Below, one piece after another: positions 30,190 through 38,142 of a stretch of 49,902 nt of DNA (position 1 is the stretch's first letter; every line of letters begins with the position of its first letter). Source of the DNA: Paraeggerthella hominis (GTDB lineage: Bacteria; Actinomycetota; Coriobacteriia; Coriobacteriales; Eggerthellaceae); the NCBI RefSeq assembly GCF_021044775.1, contig NZ_JAJNOQ010000014.1, positions 1-49,902 of the forward strand, in the 5' to 3' direction. A program made the position numbers and the translations under genes. Below the pieces are notes generated by a model that was not told the origin of the DNA, ran no database searches, and was given only the letters and a program-made list of their open reading frames with translations.

Positions 30190-32721
30190 CTACTCATCCA
30201 GGGAACTAGCTTGCAAACTCGCACGCCGCTTGCGCTTGCGACCTACGACCTCGTCAGGCTTGGTGGTCCAGCCGTTATACAGGAGACCTATGTCGAAGTC
30301 GTCTTTCATGGGAACGCGAGAAGAACCGGCGATGAGCAAGCCTTCGCCCGCTTTGACGGATTCGTCGATATAGGCTTCCTCGGTCGGGCTCAAGTCGAGC
30401 AGATCGACCCATGCAGCACGGTCTGTCGGCGATTGCTTGAAGATTGCGATGAAGTCTGAATTCTGAAGCATGCCTGAACCCGTTGGATGCTTGAACATCT
30501 TCTCGGCATTTTGCGTGATGCCCGTGCAGACAAGATTGAACTTTCGGCCTTCAGCCCAGAAGCGGGAGAAGTAGCTCATGATGGCCGGATGGTCGAACAG
30601 GCTTTGGACCTCGTCGATGTAGAGCCAGGTTCGAACGTTACGCTCGAAGTTGTAGTACATACGGTTGCGCACTGCTTCCAATGCAGCCAGCATGCCGAAT
30701 ACGCGCATGTTCGAGCTCAAGTCCCTGAACTCGATATTGGTGATGCGGTTGTTGAACGTCACGTTGGACTGGTTGTTGAAGAAACTCAAAGCACCGTTGA
30801 CGTATCGCTCGTAGCGCAAGGCGATATCGCGTGCCTCAGGTTCAGGCTGCTCCTTCATGATCTCGTAGAAGTCGCCCAGCTTAGGCATGCGTCCTTGCCC
30901 GATGGCCTGCTCGTAGGCTATTTCAACGCAGCGGGCGATAAGCGACTTATCCGACTCGGGCAAGCCTTGATTGCCTTCCGACATCGTCGCCGCCGACAGC
31001 GCCAAAATGGCTTCGATTTTGAACGCCATCTGGCTGGTATCGGAGAGATCCTCGACGTCGGACAGGTCGAACACGTTCATGAACGTATCGGTATCCGGCG
31101 AGAAGCGCATGTTCACGCCTCCGAACATGTCGAGCAGGCTCGAGTACTCGCCCGCCGGGTCGAAGATGATGATCTCGTCGTTGGGGTACAGCAGGATGGT
31201 GTTGGTGATCTCTCGCTTCACGAAGAACGACTTGCCGGAACCGGGCTTGCCGCACACGAACCCCATCGGGCTCGCGTACATGCCGCGATCCACCAAGATG
31301 AGGTTGTTCGAGAGCTTCGATTGGCCCATATAGCCGCCGTGCGGATGGCTGATCTCCTGCGTGGCAAATGGCATCTGAATCGCCACCTGCGCGGTTGTCA
31401 CCATGCGCGACAGATCCACGTGGTTGTGCGCCAGAGGCAGGATGGAGTTCAAGCCCTGACGCTGGCGGTAGGCCAAGGTGTCGAGCTCGATGGAATTGCG
31501 CCTTGCCGTGCTCATGATCTGCAGCACCTGCTCGTCAAGCTCTTCCAAAGTCGGCGCGTAGGTGTAGACGAGGCCGGTGAACACGAAAAGGCGCTGGTTC
31601 TTGTTCTGCAAATGGAACAGCAGGTCCTCTGCCTCCTCCTTGGAGTACTTGAGCTCGCTTGGCAGGATCTGGAAGTCGTAGCCCTTCTTAACGGCGGACA
31701 TCTGCTCATCGATGATCTCCTTGTCCATCCATGCCAGGCGCTGCTTCACGAGCGCGACGGCCTTGGACTTGTCCATCGCCTGGATGTGCAGGGTGACGTT
31801 CAGTGGCAGGGGCAAATCGATGATGTCGGCCAATGCCCTATCGGAAAGCTCGCTTCCGAAGGTCCTGAAACCCAGCACCTGCCCGTACATGCCGTCGACC
31901 TCGAAGCAGTCGTTGCGTCCTGCTGGCTTGAAGTCGATGGCGCTCGGCGCGATGACGTCTTTGGTGCGCAGGCAGCTTTTGGCCGACAGTTCGTCGAACA
32001 CGGGGCCGGCCAGCTTATGCCCTGGGCGCAGCTGCGAGTGCAAGACCCGCAGGCGCTCTTCGCCTTCGACCACCTCTGAATCGCTCCTCAAACGCGCGAG
32101 GGTCTGCATGCTGTCGTTGCGCATGCGCGCGAGCTTCGGCACGGCGGCGTCGACGTTCTTGGCACCCACCGCGAAGGTGAGGTAGCGCTCACGGGTAAGG
32201 TTGCTCACGCCCTCGCGCATCTTCTTGTTCAGGATGCGGTTGTACTCGTCGACATAGGGCCTGTGCTTGGGGTCGTGGCATTCGAAGAACACCTTGTTGC
32301 CAATCTCGTCGGCGGGAATCGGCGTGTTGATTACCGAAAGCTGTACGCTTGCCTCGGCTCCGAAATAATCGAACAATTGGCAATACGTGGAGAAGATCGC
32401 CTGCTGGTTCTCCTCGCGTGCGGATTGGTAGGAAATGTCAGAGAACTTGATGGTCTGGGAGAACAACCCCTCCTCCACCTGGGCGATGCCGTCTTCATAC
32501 ATGGCGTCGTAGCCGATGAAGTTGTAGACGTCCTTGGCCGCAAAGCGGGCACGCCGTTGCGTGGTCGTCTGGGCAGATAGCTCCTTTTCCTGAGCACGCA
32601 GGCGCTTGTTGATGCTCGACCTTCCGCGCGCCTTCGCATCGCTGCGGGCGCGCTTCAACTCGCGCTTTTCCTCTTTTCTCCTACGCTTGTTCTCGCGTTT
32701 AGCCTTCAAGTTGGCAAACAT
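30190..32721 (-). CDS. VirB4-family conjugation ATPase
   Basis: The 843-residue protein starts with a highly basic stretch (KAKRENKRRRKEEKRELKRA). It has the VirB4 layout: an N-terminal domain of about 450 residues, then Walker A at about 491-498 (GFVCGKPGSGKSFFVKRE), a segment EIIIFDPAGEYSSLLDMFGG, and Walker B in RTWLYIDEVQSLFDHP. VirB4 energises assembly and transport through the type IV secretion channel and is the most conserved channel protein. It overlaps the PrgI gene by 23 bp and is followed within 2 bp by the hydrolase. Length and motifs are typical. Confidence 0.95.
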   Translation of the reverse strand: MFANLKAKRENKRRRKEEKRELKRARSDAKARGRSSINKRLRAQEKELSAQTTTQRRARFAAKDVYNFIGYDAMYEDGIAQVEEGLFSQTIKFSDISYQSAREENQQAIFSTYCQLFDYFGAEASVQLSVINTPIPADEIGNKVFFECHDPKHRPYVDEYNRILNKKMREGVSNLTRERYLTFAVGAKNVDAAVPKLARMRNDSMQTLARLRSDSEVVEGEERLRVLHSQLRPGHKLAGPVFDELSAKSCLRTKDVIAPSAIDFKPAGRNDCFEVDGMYGQVLGFRTFGSELSDRALADIIDLPLPLNVTLHIQAMDKSKAVALVKQRLAWMDKEIIDEQMSAVKKGYDFQILPSELKYSKEEAEDLLFHLQNKNQRLFVFTGLVYTYAPTLEELDEQVLQIMSTARRNSIELDTLAYRQRQGLNSILPLAHNHVDLSRMVTTAQVAIQMPFATQEISHPHGGYMGQSKLSNNLILVDRGMYASPMGFVCGKPGSGKSFFVKREITNTILLYPNDEIIIFDPAGEYSSLLDMFGGVNMRFSPDTDTFMNVFDLSDVEDLSDTSQMAFKIEAILALSAATMSEGNQGLPESDKSLIARCVEIAYEQAIGQGRMPKLGDFYEIMKEQPEPEARDIALRYERYVNGALSFFNNQSNVTFNNRITNIEFRDLSSNMRVFGMLAALEAVRNRMYYNFERNVRTWLYIDEVQSLFDHPAIMSYFSRFWAEGRKFNLVCTGITQNAEKMFKHPTGSGMLQNSDFIAIFKQSPTDRAAWVDLLDLSPTEEAYIDESVKAGEGLLIAGSSRVPMKDDFDIGLLYNGWTTKPDEVVGRKRKRRASLQASSLDE

Positions 32722-33115
32722 AGAGCTCAGCCCCCTTTCGCTTCACACGGCGACGTGATTTGCGATCCGCCTTCTGGGCGATGGACGGGGCCGGTTTCGG
32801 CTCGATGAGGCTTACGCTGGATGCGTAGAGGATCCTGTCGTTGTTGAAGGTATGTTGGAACCATAGCGGCATGAATTGTTCGAGCTTCATGCCTGACGGC
32901 CTCCAGAATCCTGCGGCCCAAAACGGCATGGAGCAGGCCATGACGGGCAAGGTGGCATTCGATACCTCGATCCCCAATACGAAATACGTGAACGCCGCCG
33001 CGCCCACGGCGGCAAGCAAGCCGCCCGTCACGCAGAGCAGCGTGCGCAAGGAGAGCTTGCCGACGATCTTCTCGGTGTACTCCCCGATATCTTTATGGAT
33101 TGCAACGCTTAGCAA
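32699..33115 (-). CDS. PrgI-family mating-channel membrane protein
   Basis: The 138-residue protein shows the PrgI pattern: a short N-terminus (VAIHKDIGEYTEKIVGKLSL), two close membrane helices (LLCVTGGLLAAVGAAAFTYF and TLPVMACSMPFWAAGFWRPS), and the phrase PSGMKLEQFMPLWFQHTFNN before a basic tail. PrgI-type proteins are VirB3-like membrane components found next to VirB4. The start is TTG at 33115, placed about 6 bases after GGGGAGGG; no ATG fits. It overlaps VirB4 by 23 bp. The call is well supported by sequence and position. Confidence 0.88.
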   Translation of the reverse strand: MLSVAIHKDIGEYTEKIVGKLSLRTLLCVTGGLLAAVGAAAFTYFVLGIEVSNATLPVMACSMPFWAAGFWRPSGMKLEQFMPLWFQHTFNNDRILYASSVSLIEPKPAPSIAQKADRKSRRRVKRKGAELYVCQLEG

Positions 33116-33130
33116 AAGATGCCCTCCCCT

Positions 33131-33346
33131 CTAGGCTGGAAGCCAGGACGTGTCCAACATGCCAAAATACACCGCAGCGGCGATGATGATCGCGCCGCCC
33201 GCGATGGTAGAAATGGCGCTTGCAATCTGGCTGCCGCCTTGCTGCTCGCGGATTGCCAAGCCGAGCGAGACGGCGCCCCAGACGACCAAGAAGCCGCCCA
33301 GAAACGTTACACAGCCCGAAACCAGGCTGATGATGTTCGCTAACAT
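33131..33346 (-). CDS. Small two-helix membrane protein (Maff2/VirB2-like)
   Basis: The 71-residue protein has two hydrophobic helices (IISLVSGCVTFLGGFLVVWG and SAISTIAGGAIIIAAAVYFG) separated by a short polar loop (AIREQQGGS). This is the layout of Maff2-family/VirB2-like subunits encoded between VirD4 and PrgI in Gram-positive ICEs. The ATG at 33346 follows AGGAG with four T's between; an upstream in-frame start lacks a ribosome-binding site. It may be the membrane-pore or pilin-like subunit. Confidence 0.82.
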   Translation of the reverse strand: MLANIISLVSGCVTFLGGFLVVWGAVSLGLAIREQQGGSQIASAISTIAGGAIIIAAAVYFGMLDTSWLPA

Positions 33347-33398
33347 AAAACTCCTATTCAAATAGAGAGGGCCCGCCGCAACATCGCGGCGAAGCCCT

Positions 33399-33418
33399 GG
33401 TTGGTTGGTTGGTTGGTT
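33399..33418. repeat. (GGTT)5 tetranucleotide repeat
   Basis: Five perfect GGTT units lie between the VirD4 stop codon and the Maff2-like gene, next to a GC-rich hairpin (GCCGC-aacatc-GCGGC near 33375-33390). Such repeats can change length by slippage. Here that would alter leader spacing rather than a reading frame. Confidence 0.85.
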
Positions 33419-33450
33419 ATTCGATTGTCGGTATATGGCTAAAGGAAAGC

Positions 33451-35313
33451 CTAGCTCCCCGCACGCTTGTCCGCCAGGTAGCCCTCCACGTCGAACGGCT
33501 CGCTGCGGCCCTCGCCGCTCGGCGCGTACGGGTTGTAGATGAGCTTGGCATTCTCATGCGTGGAGACGTCGAACTTCTCATCGAGCAGCGGATAGGCTCC
33601 TGCCAACATGACGATTGCCTTGTCGCGGTCGAGCCTTCCCACTTCTGATGCCTGCATAAGATCGCGTTCGATGAGGTTGTAGTTCTTCGTTGACGAGCGG
33701 TTGGCCCCTCGACTCTCGTTGAACGTCGTCACGCTCACGGTCTCCTTGCCGATCATCTCCGATATCTGCTTGTTGGTGTCGGTGGATTTGCCGCCTAGGA
33801 ACAGCGTCGTGTCGCAGTTGTCGATGATGGTCTGCGCCTTGTCCTTGTATTGGTCTTTCAGCTGGCCCATCGATTGCAAGATGATCGACATTGAGATGTT
33901 TCGGCTTCGCACCACCGAGATCATGGTCTCGATATCGGGGATGCGCCCGATGTTGGCGAACTCGTCGAACATGAAATGCACGGGCGTCGGCAGCTCGCCG
34001 CCGTACTTCTTCAGCGCCCGCAGGCACAAAACGTCGAGCGTCTGCCACATCATGATGGCGAACAGGAAGTTCAGGTTCTTGCGCGTATCGGACGGCACGG
34101 CGAAGATCACGGAGCGCTGGTTGGGGTCGCCCATGGTCTCGATGTGCATCTCGTCGTATTCGAGCAGGCGGCGCACCTCGGGCACCGTCATGGGCTGGAC
34201 GCGCACGTTGCAGCTGATGATGATTGATTTCAAGGTTTTCGAAGCGGCAACCTTGAAGGCGTTGTAGGAACGCAGGGCGAAGTCGTCTTCAGGGGATATA
34301 GGTTCCTCGACCTGCACCCAGCGATACCCGCCCGATGCATCGGCGGCAAAGTCGCGCAGCTCCGCGTTGAAGGGCGTCTGCACCGAGACGGGATCAGCTA
34401 CATAGCGCTTTCCCGTTTCGAGCTCGTAGAACAGCATGTCGAGCGGGCTCAGGTAAGATTCGTCATCCTCGCGCGCCTCGGCCAGGCCCAAAAGCGTGAT
34501 CAAACCCGACAAGGACTGATCGCGCTTAGGGCAGTGATACTTCAAGTAGGCGAACAGCGCCGTGTACAGCAGGCGCTCGGCATCGTCCCAAAACGGGTCG
34601 CCCGTGGTGTTCTCCTCGCCTTTCGTGTTGGCGATAAGGCACTCCACTAAAACCAGGATATCGGTTTCGGTCTCTACGTTCACCATGGGGTTGAAGTGCA
34701 TGGATGCATCCATGTCCACTAAGTTGAACACGCGCATATCCCATTTCTGCTCAACGTACATGCCGCCGGTTTGCGACAGCAGCGTGCCCTTGGGGTCAGT
34801 CAGGAACAGCGAGCAGTTCATCTGAAGCATATTGGGAAGCACGTAGCTGCTCGTCTTTCCCGAGCCGCTGCCGCCGATGACAAGCACGCTGCGGTTGAGC
34901 TTGCGGTTGTAGCGATTCTTGGAAAGCGACAGCCCGTAGTTCTCCGTGAAGATGATGTTGTCGCTTTCATCCTTATCGTTCATGAAGCGCTTGCCCTCAA
35001 CGCGCGTGCCCCAACGCGACGAGCCGTGCTCCTCGCCGTGGCGGAAGTTGCCTTGGCGCATGAGCGAATATGCCCACACCATCCAAACGGCGCAGGCGGC
35101 TACGAAACCAGCCGCCAAGCCCGCAGGCTCTGCGCACTTAGCGATGCTTCCATCTGTCAAAAACTGCGGCACACGTGCGAGCGCATCATTCAAATGCCCG
35201 AGCAAAGGCTGCGGAAAGCCCATCAGACAGCTCGCGTACACGTCTGCTGCCGCAAAGGCCAAAAGCGAGAGAACGGTCGCAGCTATCAACCCGGCCTTTC
35301 CCACCTTCATCAT
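33451..35313 (-). CDS. VirD4/TraG-type coupling protein
   Basis: The 620-residue protein has two N-terminal membrane segments (AGLIAATVLSLLAFAAADVY; GLAAGFVAACAVWMVWAYSL). The coupling-ATPase core has Walker A at about 147-154 (VIGGSGSGKTSSYVLPNM), FLTDPKGTLLSQTGG, and Walker B in HFMFDEFANIGRIPD. It carries the relaxase-DNA complex to the channel. It begins with two consecutive ATG codons overlapping the PcfB stop. Its position right after the PcfB gene is the classic order in Gram-positive conjugation modules. Complete and typical. Confidence 0.95.
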   Translation of the reverse strand: MMKVGKAGLIAATVLSLLAFAAADVYASCLMGFPQPLLGHLNDALARVPQFLTDGSIAKCAEPAGLAAGFVAACAVWMVWAYSLMRQGNFRHGEEHGSSRWGTRVEGKRFMNDKDESDNIIFTENYGLSLSKNRYNRKLNRSVLVIGGSGSGKTSSYVLPNMLQMNCSLFLTDPKGTLLSQTGGMYVEQKWDMRVFNLVDMDASMHFNPMVNVETETDILVLVECLIANTKGEENTTGDPFWDDAERLLYTALFAYLKYHCPKRDQSLSGLITLLGLAEAREDDESYLSPLDMLFYELETGKRYVADPVSVQTPFNAELRDFAADASGGYRWVQVEEPISPEDDFALRSYNAFKVAASKTLKSIIISCNVRVQPMTVPEVRRLLEYDEMHIETMGDPNQRSVIFAVPSDTRKNLNFLFAIMMWQTLDVLCLRALKKYGGELPTPVHFMFDEFANIGRIPDIETMISVVRSRNISMSIILQSMGQLKDQYKDKAQTIIDNCDTTLFLGGKSTDTNKQISEMIGKETVSVTTFNESRGANRSSTKNYNLIERDLMQASEVGRLDRDKAIVMLAGAYPLLDEKFDVSTHENAKLIYNPYAPSGEGRSEPFDVEGYLADKRAGS

Positions 35314-35858
35314 TTGGACTTCACTTCGAAGGCGGCTAATTCCTTGACGCGCTGGCGAAAGCCTCCTCGCGATTGCTCGTGTGCGGCAGACGCCTTGCGC
35401 GCTTCCTGGCTTCGCTCGTCGAGCGGCTGCTCGTCGCGGCTCTTCTGCTTCTCGCGAAACTCGCTTCGGGCAACCTTTGCCCTGTCGAGCGCACCCTTCG
35501 CGCCTTCGATCATGTCGGCGAATACCTTGTCCACCTTAGGCGTGTCGTCGATCTTGAATACCAACAGTTCCTTGTCTCCCTGCGTGGAGAACTCATGGGC
35601 CACGCCTGCCTTGTCAAGCTGGTCGTCGATGATTTCCTTGATGGTCTGGTAGTCTTCGATTTCCTTGAACTCCGCCATGTCGAGGCGCGCCCATTTCGTC
35701 TCGTCATCGCCTAAGCCCGCATCGCCGCGCGCTTTGCGCAAAGCGGATACCAGCTTGTTGCTGGCATCCTCCATTGCCTGCGCACCGGCGCGCTCGCCAA
35801 CGTCGAGCATCCAATCGAACAGCTTTTCGCCGGATTCGTCTCCAAAGTCGCTCGCCAT
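35310..35858 (-). CDS. PcfB-family (DUF3801) transfer protein
   Basis: The 182-residue protein matches the PcfB/DUF3801 pattern: an N-terminal helical part (EKLFDWMLDVGERAGAQAME), the segment WARLDMAEFKEIEDYQTIKE, a beta pair (GVAHEFSTQGDKELLVFKID), and a long charged helical tail. PcfB delivers substrates to the VirD4 coupling protein in enterococcal plasmids. The ATG follows GGGGAGAACTG. The 3' end overlaps the coupling-protein gene by 4 bp or 1 bp depending on which of its two starts is used, which fits a physical partnership. Confidence 0.85.
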   Translation of the reverse strand: MASDFGDESGEKLFDWMLDVGERAGAQAMEDASNKLVSALRKARGDAGLGDDETKWARLDMAEFKEIEDYQTIKEIIDDQLDKAGVAHEFSTQGDKELLVFKIDDTPKVDKVFADMIEGAKGALDRAKVARSEFREKQKSRDEQPLDERSQEARKASAAHEQSRGGFRQRVKELAAFEVKSK

Positions 35859-35860
35859 GA

Positions 35861-36256
35861 TCAGTTCTCCCCGAAGTCAATGAAGCCGTAGCTGTAGCGA
35901 GGCGCAGCTTTGCGCTTCTTGGACAAGTTCCCAGGCATCAGCATGCGGTCGAGGTAGTCTGCAAGATCTCGCTCGCTTTCTTCCTCGCATGCCTCGTCCA
36001 CATCTGAAAAGATATTGTCATGGACAAGCAGCTCACCCTCCTCCTCGCGCTTCAGGAAAGCCTCGAATACCGCCTGTTTGCTTTCCGCTTTAAGGTCGTC
36101 CCAGAAAGGGCCCATGGCCTCGGTCAGCATGATGTCGAACTTCACATCGCTCGGCAATTTCAGAAACGCCTGCTTTATCTTGTTGCAGTAGCGGATTTCC
36201 GTTTGATGGAAAAACTGGTCGTCTATATACTCGATTCCAATATAGGGATTTGCCAT
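35861..36256 (-). CDS. Unrecognised 131-residue acidic protein
   Basis: I do not recognise this family. The protein begins MANPYIGIEYIDDQFFHQTE, is rich in Glu/Asp in the second half (EEEGELLVHDNIFSDVDEAC, then EEESERDLADYLDRML) and ends with a basic/aromatic patch. The start at 36256 was chosen because AAAGGAGTTGG precedes it; longer frames upstream have no ribosome-binding site. It lies 2 bp upstream of the PcfB gene and 35 bp downstream of palindrome site 4, so it is the first gene after that possible operator. A role in transfer is inferred from position only. Confidence 0.75.
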   Translation of the reverse strand: MANPYIGIEYIDDQFFHQTEIRYCNKIKQAFLKLPSDVKFDIMLTEAMGPFWDDLKAESKQAVFEAFLKREEEGELLVHDNIFSDVDEACEEESERDLADYLDRMLMPGNLSKKRKAAPRYSYGFIDFGEN

Positions 36257-36290
36257 AACAACCAACTCCTTTCGTAATTTTTCATTCCTA

Positions 36291-36309
36291 GTGGGACACC
36301 GTGTCCCAC
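36291..36309. promoter_or_regulatory. Palindrome site 4 (core TGGGACA-NNN-TGTCCCA)
   Basis: GTGGGACA-CCG-TGTCCCAC has perfect 8-bp arms. It lies between the DnaC-like gene's stop (36313) and the start of the next gene (36256), where it could split the operon into independently controlled parts. The central CCG equals that of site 1. Confidence 0.65.
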
Positions 36310-36312
36310 CGC

Positions 36313-37143
36313 TTATTCGATGCAGCCCGTATCGGCGAGAATCCTTTGCATCGTCGCCAGATTCGCAGCTGCCTTTTGCCTGCGGTAGTTCTTGCCGTTC
36401 ATGCACACCGGCGCGCAGCGTTCTAGGATGCGGTCGTAGATGCGCCGCTTCTCGATTGCCGCTGCCTCGTTCTTCATAGCCTTCAAGGGGATGTTCGTGG
36501 TCACGATGAGCGGACGCCCCGTGCGGTATCGACCGTCTATCACGCTGAACACCTGCTCGAATCCGTAGTCGCTCGTGCGCTCGACGCCCAAGTCATCGAT
36601 GACAAGAAGCTCGAAACTGTCGAGCTTGGAAAGGTATGCTCCTCTGCCGGAAATCCGTGCATCGGCCAAGTCATTGAGCACGCGCGGGATATTGGTCACA
36701 AGGACGCTCACGCCACGGTCGACAAGCTCGTTTGCGATGCATCCTGCAAAGAAGCTCTTGCCCGTACCCACGGGACCATAGATGAGCATCCCGAATCCTT
36801 GGGCATACATCTGCTCCCAAGCCTCGATGTAGGCACGTGCCTTGGGCATCTGCGGGTTGGTGCCGTCGTCGTTGGCAAACGTGCAGCCAGCCAACAGCTC
36901 GTCTTGCAGCCCTGCTTTTCTTAAGCTAGCAACCTTTGCGACTTTAAGTCGTGCTTGGCGCTCGGCCTCCTCGGCCTCAAGCGCACTTCTCTCGCAGTCG
37001 CACAGACAGCTCATCGTCGAGGCCTGCCCGTAGAGCTCCAAGCGCACCTGCTTTCTCTTGTGGCATACGCCGCAGGTAAGCAGCCCGGTTTCCGGGTCTG
37101 CGTAATCGCCGGGCTTAGAGGTTTTGACGGCAGTATCAATCAC
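36313..37143 (-). CDS. DnaC/IstB-like AAA+ ATPase (probable helicase loader)
   Basis: The 276-residue protein has an N-terminal zinc-binding-like region (LLTCGVCHKRKQ, then SCLCDCERS). The AAA+ core has Walker A in GMLIYGPVGTGKSFFAGCIA, Walker B in FELLVIDDLGVERTSDYG, and sensor region RPLIVTTNIPLKAM. Loaders of this type place the replicative helicase at an origin. The GTG start at 37143 overlaps the upstream stop (GTGA) and is preceded by GGGGAG; an ATG seven codons upstream is possible. It forms a replication pair with the upstream initiator-like gene, which suggests that the excised ICE can replicate. Confidence 0.88.
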   Translation of the reverse strand: MIDTAVKTSKPGDYADPETGLLTCGVCHKRKQVRLELYGQASTMSCLCDCERSALEAEEAERQARLKVAKVASLRKAGLQDELLAGCTFANDDGTNPQMPKARAYIEAWEQMYAQGFGMLIYGPVGTGKSFFAGCIANELVDRGVSVLVTNIPRVLNDLADARISGRGAYLSKLDSFELLVIDDLGVERTSDYGFEQVFSVIDGRYRTGRPLIVTTNIPLKAMKNEAAAIEKRRIYDRILERCAPVCMNGKNYRRQKAAANLATMQRILADTGCIE

Positions 37144-37829
37144 AGGCACTCCCCATCGTCGCATCGGTAGTCGAGCTTCGTCGGCGACGCCGCTCTCTCG
37201 GCATCGCGCGCTGCCCAAGAGCGGATGGTTGCCGCATGGCTCTTGTAGCTTCTACCGCTCGATTCCATGTACTCGCCCAAGCGCTCGATGCGGGCATCGA
37301 GGTCTTCCGGGAACTCGTCGCCCAGGCTCTCCAACTCCGAATCGCTCAGCCGGACGTTGCCGTAGCGCCCAAGCGCCTTCTTCTCTTCGTTCTTCTTTAG
37401 ATTCGTATTTGATTCTTTAGTACTTGTTCCCTTAGTACTTCTTTGCGTTGGATTTTCCTGCGTAGGGAAAACCTGCGTAGGATTTTCCAATATAGGTTCA
37501 GCCTGTGTTGGATTTTCCAATATAGGTAAATCCAATCTAGGGCTCTCGTAGATCACGTATTCCGTATCGCGCAAGCGCCCGCCCGCATCGCGTCGCCGCG
37601 CACGCACCATGTAACCGTATTCCTCCAGCTCGTTTAAAGCAGTGCGTATGGAATCGATGCCGTCAGGATGCAGGGCGGCCATGCCCTTGATGGTGTAGTC
37701 CCAGTCGTCAGGCAAAGAAAGCATGAAGGACATGAGTCCCTTCGCCTTCAAGGTTAGCCGCTTGTCGCGCAGGTGACAATTGGACATGACGGTGTAATCA
37801 CGAGTCTTCTCGACGCGAAAGACCGTCAT
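37140..37829 (-). CDS. Winged-helix replication initiator-like protein
   Basis: The 229-residue protein begins with a winged-helix domain typical of initiators of mobile elements: CHLRDKRLTLKAKGLMSFML, LPDDWDYTIKGMAALHPDGI and ALNELEEYGYMVRARRR. A linker follows with a repeated NPTQ-type motif (ILENPTQ appears twice, then QENPTQ), and then a C-terminal helical region similar in place to DnaD-like domains (LGEYMESSGRSYKSHAATIR). The ATG at 37829 follows GGGAGGTGG. It starts one base after the stop codon of a tiny upstream gene and overlaps the DnaC-like loader. It probably binds the element's replication origin. The repeat linker could vary in length between strains. Confidence 0.85.
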   Translation of the reverse strand: MTVFRVEKTRDYTVMSNCHLRDKRLTLKAKGLMSFMLSLPDDWDYTIKGMAALHPDGIDSIRTALNELEEYGYMVRARRRDAGGRLRDTEYVIYESPRLDLPILENPTQAEPILENPTQVFPTQENPTQRSTKGTSTKESNTNLKKNEEKKALGRYGNVRLSDSELESLGDEFPEDLDARIERLGEYMESSGRSYKSHAATIRSWAARDAERAASPTKLDYRCDDGECL

Positions 37830-37830
37830 G

Positions 37831-37947
37831 CTATCCACCTCCCAGCCCAGAGTATCGGCCGGGATCCGTGCTTCGGGGCGCGAGTGCGCACGCAAGCGCA
37901 AGAGCCGCGCAGCATCCGCCAAGCCCCATGAAGATGTACCCGATCAT
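37831..37947 (-). CDS. 38-residue membrane protein with a CC motif
   Basis: A 39-codon frame begins at the ATG at 37947, eight bases after a perfect AGGAGG, and ends in TAG one base before the initiator gene's ATG. The peptide (MIGYIFMGLGGCCAALALAC, then ALAPRSTDPGRYSG) is hydrophobic and Gly/Ala/Cys-rich with a polar tail. It appears to be the first gene of the long minus-strand operon. Its strong ribosome-binding site and tight coupling argue for translation, perhaps also to control expression of the next gene. No function can be assigned. Confidence 0.65.
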   Translation of the reverse strand: MIGYIFMGLGGCCAALALACALAPRSTDPGRYSGLGGG

Positions 37948-38142
37948 CTTGAACACCTCCTAATCTTTTCATAACTACGCATGCGCGCACGGGCAGATCC
38001 AGGGCAGGCTCCGCCCCATGCGCGTCGATGCGTATAGTTTCGTTGGTTAGTTGAATGCGGTTGTCAAGGTGCGCGCCGTTTGAGGCGCGGGAGTTTTTCC
38101 TCCCTACCCTTAAAGGCACGCAATCCTCTTTTTGGATACCTC
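37948..38142. other. Region between the recombinase cluster and the conjugation operon
   Basis: No gene was found. The hairpin CGCGCC-gtttga-GGCGCG lies at 38072-38089, followed on the plus strand by GGGAGTTTTT. A small GGAG/CTCC hairpin lies beside it. On the minus strand a TTGACA hexamer occurs near 38066-38061 but without a well-spaced -10. It may contain the operon promoter and an attenuator. Confidence 0.4.

Noticed and set aside
30487..32079. 530-codon open frame on the plus strand
   Set aside because: It is antisense to VirB4, Val/His/Leu-rich without motifs; a shadow of a real gene.
38061..38066. TTGACA hexamer upstream of the conjugation operon as a promoter
   Set aside because: No -10-like hexamer occurs at 16-18 bp, so it was mentioned but not called as a promoter.
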